Assembly (NCBI GenBank): GCA_002007465.1
Contig: LNAC01000338.1
Span: forward strand, 116,233 to 180,232
Length of the DNA stretch: 64,000 bases
Direction: 5' to 3'
Source: Ailurus styani
Taxonomy: Eukaryota; Chordata; Mammalia; Carnivora; Ailuridae
Shown here piece by piece: positions 56,235-64,000 of the stretch. A program made the position numbers and the translations under genes. The notes beneath the pieces were generated by a model that was not told the DNA's origin, searched no databases, and saw only the letters and a program-made list of their open reading frames with translations. Positions within the stretch are counted from its first letter, which is position 1, and every line of letters starts with the position of its first letter.

Positions 56235-56428
56235 TTTTATCTTATTTTATTTTATTTATTTGACAGAGAGAGAGAGATCACAAGTAGGTGGAGAGGCAGG
56301 CAGAGAGAGGGGAGGAAGCAGGCTCCCTGATGAGCAGGGAGCCCGATTTGGGCCTCAATCCCAGGACCCTGAGATCATGACCTAAGCCGAAGGCAGAGGC
56401 TTTAACCCACTGAGCCACCCGGGCACCA
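56235..56428 (-). mobile_element. CAN-SINE, first of a pair
   Basis: Reversed copy ending gagccacccgggcacc. The target word catctttttgaatt precedes it. Confidence 0.9.
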
Positions 56429-56429
56429 T

Positions 56430-56622
56430 CTTTTTTTTTTTTTTTTATTTATTTACTTGACACAGAGAGAAAGATCACAAGTAGGCAGAGAGGCAGGCAG
56501 AGAGAGAGGAGGAAGCAGGCTCCCTGATGAGCAGGGAGCCCGATTCGGGCCTTGATCCCAGGACCCTGAGATCATGACCTGAGCCAAAGGCGCTTTAACC
56601 CACTGAGCCATCCGGGCGCCCC
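56430..56622 (-). mobile_element. CAN-SINE, second of the pair, with head deletion
   Basis: Ends gagccatccgggcgcccc and lacks about eight bases in the region before tttaaccc. ctctttgaattt follows, so both SINEs share one target. Confidence 0.9.
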
Positions 56623-56875
56623 ACCCCTCTTTGAATTTCTTAAGTCCAATTTGTTTTTTAGTTATCTTCTTCTTATTGGTTTATTAAGAGTTCTCCCTTT
56701 ATGTCAAAGATAATATATATGAAGAAAATTACCAATCTACCACATACCTTTAGAACTTAACAAACTTACTTCTATATAGAAGGCTAATATTTACAGAGAC
56801 CAAATCCTTTGTATTTCCAGGTTTGATGTAATGCTAAGAAAGGCTTTCCCTAACCATTTAAAAATATTTTCTAGG

Positions 56876-57073
56876 GGCGCCTGGATAACATGGTCGGTTA
56901 AGTGTCCAATTCTTGATTTCAGCTCAGGTCACGATCTTGAAATTGAGCCCCACATCAGGCTCTGCACTGGGCGAGGAGCCTGCTTAAGATTCACTCCCTA
57001 CCTCTCTCTCTGCTCCCTTCCCCCCCACCCATGTTCTCTCTTTCACCCATATTCTCTCTCTCAAAAAAAATTT
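56876..57073 (+). mobile_element. CAN-SINE, older
   Basis: Starts ggggcgcctggataacatgg. Diverged; A/T-rich end. Confidence 0.82.
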
Positions 57074-57358
57074 TTTTTTAATTTTCTTGTAGAATTTCTA
57101 AAGAGTTTAATTAACACATAACCTTTAATCCATCTAGACTCTCTTTTCAATGTATGCTATGAAGGAAAATCTAATTTTTAGATTAGCCAGCAATCCAACA
57201 CAAGAATGAGATTCATTTTCTTCATTTGGCTTACCTATGCCTTCTTATCCCTGCAACAACCATGTTATTTTATTTGCGTAAAAAAGAGATTTTTCATGTA
57301 ACTCTTAGATTCATCCTAATTCTTCAAAAATAAATACTTGGGGTTTAATTCTAGTTAC

Positions 57359-57484
57359 CTGTCTTTTGGATCCCAGCTGAAGAAAACATTTAAGTCTCTA
57401 TTGTCTCGCAAGGCTTCCCATGGAATGTCATCTTCTTCTGGCCGAAGATTCATTGACTTTATACTTTCTGCTAAACTGGTTGAT
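57359..57484 (-). CDS. NAA25: NAA25 coding exon (126 bases)
   Basis: Acceptor tatatcacag|ATCAACC and donor AAAGACAG|gtaact. Encodes STSLAESIKSMNLRPEEDDI then PWEALRDNRDLNVFFSWDPK. It starts with the last base of a split Ile codon. Confidence 0.96.
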
Positions 57485-57489
57485 CTGTG

Positions 57490-58051
57490 ATATAGAAAAT
57501 TTATGTATTATTTCAATAGTAAAACAGCCATGAAAACTTATCAGCCACAACTTTGACTTGCTAGAAAGAAAGGAAAATAAAGAGGAAGAAGAATTAACTA
57601 TTAAGAAGTAAAGGTTCAAAAAAAAAAAAAAGAAGTAAAGGTTCACAGAAGATGACACAGAACCAAGCCCATATCATGCTGGCCTGCTGCTACACAGCAA
57701 GAGAAAGCGTCTGGAAGCCCAACTAAAATAAAGTGGGTCAACGTTAATTCCTGAAATCCCATGTTTAAGTAGGGAAGGGAAACCCTTAACCACCACAAGG
57801 ACTGGGGTGATGACCACAGCCTGGCTGGTTTGTGCACATGACATGAGATGGTGGTGGCTGTGCGATCATTCCCCACGACATGCACTGGGCCATTTCCCCA
57901 TTCTTCTCTGTTCCCACCAACTTCCTCTCTCTCTTTTTTCCCCCCATTTTTCCTTAGCCTCGGCCTGCTATTATCACCCAGGAGCCCATTAATGGCTCTC
58001 AGGATCTGATCTAATCCCTTAGTTCCTTTTTAGCTCTTGTGCAATACTTAC
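57490..58051. other. NAA25 intron, unassigned
   Basis: The words agaagtaaaggttca are repeated around an A run (57604-57646), a possible worn TSD of a lost short insertion. Nothing else. Confidence 0.35.
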
Positions 58052-58203
58052 ATATTTGCTTCAAGTAGAAGATCTAACAACATCCGTTCAGTACGGACTT
58101 GTGCAAAATGAAGAGAATTATTCAGCCTGTTCCTAAAAGCGATAAACTCTGGGATCTTCTCAAATGCACCATATTTGTAAGCTTGAATAATATATTCTGA
58201 GGT
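58052..58203 (-). CDS. NAA25: NAA25 coding exon (152 bases)
   Basis: Acceptor tttccttcccag|ACCTCAG and donor GCAAATAT|gtaagt. Encodes TSEYIIQAYKYGAFEKIPEF then IAFRNRLNNSLHFAQVRTER and MLLDLLLEAN, a TPR-like helical segment. It ends two bases into the Ile codon completed by the next exon. Confidence 0.97.
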
Positions 58204-58399
58204 CTGGGAAGGAAAGACATCACCTCCGTATAAATATCTCACAGATCAGGCAATGAAGACAAACCTTGCCAGGCAAAACAAAACACTCAAACTAAAATTA
58301 AGTAAGATGTGAAATCTAATCTTTAAAGGTCACCAAGTAGAATATCGGTTTTAAAGAACATTATTTTTCTTCTTTCCTATACCAGTCATATGCGTTCTT

Positions 58400-58403
58400 C
58401 ACC

Positions 58404-58443
<40 letters not shown>

Positions 58444-58466
58444 ACACCCAGCTGCTGCTGCTGTTG

Positions 58467-58499
<33 letters not shown>

Positions 58500-58515
58500 A
58501 CACCCAGCTGCTGCT
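58400..58515 (+). repeat. Duplicated (ACT)n / CTG compound microsatellite
   Basis: Two blocks of about 10 ACT units (58410-58441 and 58467-58498) are each followed by aacacccagctgctgct. The unit was therefore duplicated with its flank. Confidence 0.92.
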
Positions 58516-58519
58516 ACCA

Positions 58520-59280
58520 CCAGAGACTTTCTCTTAGCAGTTATGTCTTTCAATTCAGTAGGACTGGAGGTTTTGTGATACCACGTCAGTCAAAAATTTC
58601 GTTTAGTGCCACTGTGGAAGGGATGTTACTCCATGTTTTTCTGCACCTAAGAAAATTGTGTTTTATACGAAGGTTCCAAAAACACCAGAATAATATAACC
58701 ACCCCACTACCAACCCAAATAAAAAATCACCCTCCTCCAGAAAAAAGACAGGCTACTCCTTGGTTTTATTTCTGAGTAGTATATATCACAAACATAGGGC
58801 ATATGTGCATTACATCTAGATAGAAGATAACAAACAAAAGACCCACAAGAATTCATCAGAATCCATTCTGAGGACAGAAAGACTGCAAGAACCAGGTTTC
58901 TTGTCCATCCAAACTACATAAGACCTATGCTGGAAAATTCCATGAACAAATAAGTGAAGGGAACACTCACCACATGTGCTTTAATTTTAGATTAATACAT
59001 ATGTACAGATGAAATGTTGTGAACAGAGACAAGAAAAAGAATTCTCACCAGAAATTCTGGCACAACAGAAGAAAATCTCGGGGAAGAACATTTCATGCGT
59101 GTGGGCCTATGCCATCAGGATCAGAAGTCAGAAGGGTACCCTTTTGGGCCAAGGAATGTTAAGCTCAAAGCGGATGTCTGCCCCAAAGATCCTTTCCAGA
59201 AAAGCCAGTCTTTTTACACAGCCTCAGTCAGTTCTGCCCCCATCTCCATTATGACTAAATAATTTGCCCAGTAGGAAAAT
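58520..59280. other. NAA25 intron, unassigned
   Basis: No SINE or LINE recognised. Plus-strand frames at 58464-58775 and 59009-59254 have no start, splice or family support. Confidence 0.35.
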
Positions 59281-59535
59281 ATGCCAATAGTCAACAACAT
59301 ACCCTCTGATACACAGCCTCGCAGGGTTCATTTCAGGCCGCGGGATTGCGCCACGGGCGCTAATTCAACTGCATTCGATGCGGCTTTTAAACCCCATGGG
59401 ACACCTCGGCGAGCTGTTTGCCTGCAGTATCTGGAGAAATTAAAGACGGACGGACACAAGAAAATTAAAAAGATTACTTGTGATCCTGCAGGTTTAAAGA
59501 AGGACTATCCAAAAAAGCTCAAGTGTACCTTCTAG
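59281..59535 (+). other. CpG-richer open frame of unknown origin (84 codons)
   Basis: An open frame from ATG 59281 to TAG 59533-59535 translates to a basic protein (AFKPHGTPRRAV, LEKLKTDGHKKIKKI, KKDYPKKLKC). The bases at 59320-59420 have many CpGs in a CpG-poor intron. I do not recognise the family. It could be an old retrocopy, a transposon-derived fragment, a conserved element or chance. Confidence 0.25.
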
Positions 59536-59539
59536 CCTG

Positions 59540-62500
59540 ATTAAAGGACAGTGATACGCCCCATCAAGAAGAGGCCAGGACACTCTAAACACACATGTCT
59601 ATCCGATGGCCTCTTGGCTTAGAAAAAGCAAGGTTTACTATCAGCCCTTGCAACAGGAACTTACAGCTTAAAAAAACCAGCTGCTTAGGAACATAACAAT
59701 CCAGCAACTAATCAGGATAAAAACAGGGCTTCTGCAGATTCCAATCAAATTTACCGATTACAGCTCCAAAATATGCTGATTAAAGAAAAGAACCCAGCTT
59801 TACAAAATATAGAGGCAGTTTTAATTCCTGAGTGGTCCATGGAGTATCACTTTTGAAAAAGAGGCAATGATTTTTAAAAAAGAAAAATAAGGGGCAACAG
59901 AAAGGGAATGTAGTCCTTTAACAAACTGAGAAGGTAACTGCAGCTCTCTGGCTTCTGTTTTTAAGATAGTCCTCCTTTAATGCTGCAGCGAAGTATCACT
60001 GCAGAGCTAGAAAAGGGCCTGGGCATCCTGCAGACTGAGAGAGGTCCACAATCTGAAGAGACAACCCCTACTGAACTGCAGGCAAAACTGGAAGCCACAG
60101 GCACTTTAAAAACTTCTGAATATCAGAGAATGTTGTCCGTACCTACTTCTACTCATGTATGCACCATGAGGCTAGTTATATCCCATATGGATTCCTGAAA
60201 TGAACCCTGGTCACTGTAAGAATTAACAAAATAGATGGACACCAAACCCTGAATGGTCATCTTCATGAATACCTAAAACAGACTTTAAGTGGGAAATTAT
60301 TTTTAAAGCACAAACATATAAGTAACTTTTGGAGAAGAGAAAACCTGGCTCTAAGTCTCATATTGTAAAAATCTATTCCAAAGGAAGATGGCAATGAGGA
60401 CCTTTCCAGAAAGAAAATCCCTGTGCAGACCTTCCAAATATAACTTTCAATCCCACAGCACAAAGCCTTACAAAGAACACTGGATTTTCCAGTTAAGGAG
60501 TAAAAGTGTTCTTTCAAAGAGCAATTTGGGAATTGAAATACATCAGTCACTCAAGAAAAAACCACCTGAGGATCTCAAAAACTACCAAGAATAAAAGATG
60601 TAGAACATAGGGCTTTAGCCTTCCAGAGATATATCTAATACTATCAGAAAGGTTAACACATACAAGGCAACACTAAAATCGTGCTCCTTCTTATCCTCAA
60701 ATTCCTATAGGAAACAGTCCACATGACGGTCCCCAGTTCCCTATTCTGGGACTCAGGCTAGGCATGAATTTTCCTTGCTGTATTGGTTTTTGCTTTTGCC
60801 TCTAGGATCCCCCAAAGATTATCTACTTCAGTAAGATTAAATAAGCTCTTTCTTCTTATAGTAAGAAAAATAAATTTCAAGCAGAGAGTCCTATTCCCAG
60901 ATAAATAAAATGATCAGGTCCAGAATCACATACATTCAGATCAATTAGTCACTTCTGCCACACGTAACCATCAGCAAAACTTCAAAGATAAAGGCCACTG
61001 AGAACAACATACCCTCTCAAATCATTCCTGAAGATCTCCTTTCTATAATGTTTTGTTTTCAAAACAACTCTTCAGACACAGTAATTGTGGGGGGAAAAGA
61101 AAAGTTTAATTTTCGACAGTATATGAAATGTGCCTTATTGACCAAATCGGGAACAATATGGTGCTTCTAGAATGTTGGATGATTAAAAACTGGAATAAAA
61201 CCAGCCACCAGACGTGGATTAATCCCTTATTTACCCCAACTTCTGCCTCAGAGCTATCTGAGAAACAAAACTCTGAAAAGGAGTCATTAGTAAATCAAGT
61301 ATTTCTTTAACCTCTTCCTTAGAAATACAGAAGTGACAGCCAGAATAATGAGATTTGAGCAACACTTTTGATTTTTTTTTCCCTTGACTTAGTGAGACTT
61401 CTTAAGAACAGAGAAGGGCAAGCACAGATACCTGAACACACAGTACAAACACACAGACTTATAACTCAACTGCCTACTTGTGCTAAGATATTTTAGAAAC
61501 GCAAGGTCCTAGAGATGCCCTTCTATCTCTAAGCCAGGACCACACCTTCCAGGCAGCATGTTCAAACACTGATGCCTACTCCCCTTTCTCCCTGATCAGG
61601 AGCTATGGCACAAAATAAGGTATGAACAGAGATCCCAATCACTGGAGGAAGGGTGCCATGGGGGAAGGGGAATGGGGCTTAAAACTGATGCACAGCTTAC
61701 CATCCCTTGCTACATCAGCCCTCTACGCCTTGCGGTAAGGCTTGCCGGACAGAATTACTGCAAGCTGACAACAATAAACCTATATTCCATTGTTCAGAAA
61801 TGCTTCCGCTCTGCCTTCCATTTAATACAAGGCTAAAAAATTAGATGGTAGATAGATTAGTCACAGCTGTTATAGTTACAAAAGAACCACCTCCAAAACC
61901 AGCTCTCCTGCCAAGTTCCTTAGTGGCTGTTTGACCATGGAAACAGAAAACTATGGGCAGATATCTGGCATGGCCGAATTCCCAGCAATGAGTTTTAGAA
62001 GTGCATGAGAACAAAGCAGCCCATGACCACCCCAGAGACTTGCCTTCTTTTCACTGGTGTTCTAGGTGGTTTTACACAGCTGGTTAACTGACTAGAGACT
62101 ATATACAACTTCTGCTTAACTGACAAATGGAGACCAAATCTGCTTGCAGTGAAAAATATGGTGCAAATCCCATCCTTTCATTATGGCACATACCTCTACC
62201 TTATTTATTGCTACATTAAAAAACACACTATTGACAGGAGTTTCTTGAAATATCCTTCAATTGGTCAATTTTATAATTCTAAGAAAATATGAGTGCACTG
62301 GGTATTGGCAAAGAGCATGGTAGTGTAAACTTCAGAAATAAATAAAGGTAACAGAGAGCAGCTGCTGTTACAGAATCTTCTATGGCATCCCAGGCTATAA
62401 ACACTTATGGGTTACCTCTTATACCCTTAGAAAAAAGTCTCTTAGAAATTAAAAGAACTAAGAGAAATATCACTTCCTATTCTGTTAATACCGTTTTAAC

Positions 62501-62720
62501 TGTACCTCTGCATGGATTCTATTAAACACACCCATTCTAGCAATCACAAATAACTTGTTCCCTCTACCTAACAGACGTGGCCAGTAAGCTATGGCCTAAG
62601 GGCACTTGCAAGTATGCATGGTGCACCTCAACGTGCGCGCTTGCCACACGAGGGAAGATGTTTTCTGAATCTTGTGCGTTCAGCAGGCAAGAACATTATG
62701 TTTTAAAAATATTTTTCACT
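59540..62720. other. NAA25 intron without recognisable SINEs
   Basis: No interspersed repeat could be named over 3.2 kb except a faint hAT-like phrase (ggccagtaagctatggccta, 62579). Short frames at 59980-60198, 60388-60594 and 61128-61310 have no supporting signals. Confidence 0.35.
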
Positions 62721-62723
62721 TAC

Positions 62724-62823
62724 ATCTTTCTGGTTGGAGTGGAAAAACCTGAGTGCGAAGTTACAGGATTGGGATGCAGCAGCATACTGACCTAGGGATT
62801 CGGCATATCGGGTCAAAAGATAG
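62724..62823 (-). CDS. NAA25: NAA25 coding exon (100 bases)
   Basis: Acceptor cttctgacctag|CTATC and donor CAGAAAGAT|gtaagt. Encodes YLLTRYAESLGQYAAASQSC then NFALRFFHSNQKD, a TPR-type helix pair. No long open frame marks it because it lacks an internal ATG near its start. It was found by splice sites and protein continuity (DTIG before, TSEY after). Confidence 0.96.
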
Positions 62824-62829
62824 CTAGGT

Positions 62830-63464
62830 CAGAAGGAAAGAAAGAAAAAAAATGTTATACTTACCACCTCCAGTACCAACTACACTTCAAATTATTATAG
62901 CAGATAAATAGGCACACAGGAAAGTTAAAATATCCTACTACATAAATTATCTCAATCACAGAATCAATTTTTTTTAACAGACCAAAACTAATCCAGTTTT
63001 GTGGGAAACCTAAAGCTCTATGCCATGCTTTCGTACACTCAGATAATTAATGGAACAGAAGGGGATAAAGAAAATACCCTTGATTCATCTTAAGGAACAG
63101 TCAAAACACAAATTTAAAGATCTCTAAAGTCAACAAATAAAGTACATGTATTAATCTCAACTGCAAAGCAGAAATAAAGACTTCAAGACAATGTGTGCTG
63201 AGAAAAAGTGTTCCAAGTATACAGCTGTTTGCTATCTCTGGGGAAAACTTTCTTACCTTTTCAAAATTGTGCAAATTTAAAAATTACCATTAAATGCTGT
63301 AAGATACAAAAATCTTTCTGCTTTGCAATGGGTCATCATGGGGGATTACACAATCTAAAAAGCTCAATAACAGAAACAACTCTACTGCTAAAATTGAAAA
63401 GTCTGTATAAGGACCCCACCCTGATGCAGTTGGCTGCTCAGTATTCAGAGTATATACTACCAAC
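62830..63464. other. NAA25 intron, unassigned
   Basis: Nothing recognised. Confidence 0.35.
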
Positions 63465-63645
63465 CCAATGGTGTCATGCTGGATATGCTTAGCATCAAGA
63501 CTGGAGTACAGATCCACCACTGGTTCAAATGCCCCCAGCACACAGTAGATTCGAACAAGCAGCAATTTGAATTGAGCATTGGAAGGGCTGTGGGTTAATC
63601 CCTCTTCCAACAAAGTCAGGGCCTGCCACACAGCAGTCTCGTCAC
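63465..63645 (-). CDS. NAA25: NAA25 coding exon, most 5' in the window (181 bases)
   Basis: Acceptor cattttggttccag|GTGACG and donor ACCATTGG|gttggt. Encodes DETAVWQALTLLEEGLTHSP, then SNAQFKLLLVRIYCVLGAFE and PVVDLYSSLDAKHIQHDTI, TPR helices of the scaffold that wraps the catalytic subunit NAA20. The donor gttggt is weaker than the others. The upstream half of the gene lies beyond 64000. Confidence 0.97.
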
Positions 63646-63959
63646 CTGGAACCAAAATGTAACAGTATTATCCACAGTACTTAGCAGCAAATAGAGGTTT
63701 CTCACAAACAAAAGACAAAAACTTACTGATATTATTACCTCCCCTAACTATTTGAAGAATGAGTTTAGGTGTCAAAGAACAAATTTTAGATATACACCTG
63801 TAAGCAAAATAGGCAATTTCCCTGAATAGACAGTTTCTCAATAGTTACCTCAGTTCTTAAACAGGCATCTGCAAAAGTGATGCAAACTTTAAGTTGTGAG
63901 GTCTTATGAAGGAAGTTATGGAATCTCTGAGACTCTGAGATTCTGAGAAGAGATGGACT

Positions 63960-64000
63960 TTGTTGTTGTTGTTTTTGTTTTTTTTGTTTTTTTTGTTTTG
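63960..64000 (+). repeat. T/G-rich simple sequence at the window edge
   Basis: ttgttgttgttg followed by GTTTTTT units, cut by the end of the window. Possibly the (minus-strand A-rich) tail of a retroposon beyond the edge. Confidence 0.7.

Noticed and set aside
58400..58515. Repeat blocks that could recall a CRISPR array
   Set aside because: A trinucleotide microsatellite duplicated once in a mammalian intron; no spacers and no cas genes.

Overview
This is a mammalian nuclear window, from a caniform carnivore and most likely a mustelid. That reading rests on dozens of tRNA-Lys-derived CAN-SINEs (5' end gggcgcctgggtggctcag, a CT-rich stretch, then an AAATAAA/poly(A) tail), many of them young with intact target-site duplications (TSDs), on carnivore-type L1, and on older L2, MIR and hAT/Tigger relics. 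It is not a prokaryotic or viral locus. Five isolated Ns (701, 1441, 1780, 44290, 51987) show it is draft assembly, and two of them sit between duplicated sequence.

Two protein-coding genes are read exon by exon with intact frames and splice sites. ERP29 (+ strand, coding exons 23567-23710, 28881-29019 and 31016-31518) is complete and encodes a 261-residue ER-lumenal protein ending KEEL. NAA25 (- strand) contributes its last 11 coding exons between 63645 and 39260, about 490 C-terminal residues of the NatB N-terminal acetyltransferase auxiliary subunit. Its 5' half lies beyond the right edge. The two genes converge tail to tail. The order matches human 12q24.13 (TMEM116 - ERP29 - NAA25). A CpG island at about 22.87-24.15 kb looks like a bidirectional promoter, and a possible divergent first exon on the minus strand may belong to TMEM116, which is inferred only.

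Layout: 1-2.9 kb, 3' half of a damaged L1; 2.9-22.8 kb, SINE-rich sequence that synteny suggests is TMEM116 intron, holding a U6/L1 chimeric retrocopy, an NDUFA4 processed pseudogene, a solo-LTR-like element and several L2/MIR relics; 22.9-24.2 kb, CpG island; 23.57-31.83 kb, ERP29 with L1, L2 and a truncated 7SK retrocopy in its introns; 32-36.2 kb, intergenic SINE/L2 sequence; about 36.2-39.26 kb, the probable long NAA25 3'UTR, free of SINEs; 39.26-64 kb, NAA25 exons and introns. The last 7 kb contain no recognisable CAN-SINE and hold an unexplained CpG-rich open frame.

No undescribed multi-gene system is visible. The most informative observations are retroposition events with readable junctions, the E-box/NRF1 architecture of the ERP29 promoter, a perfect 32-bp palindrome in the probable NAA25 3'UTR, and the unexplained 59.3-kb open frame.
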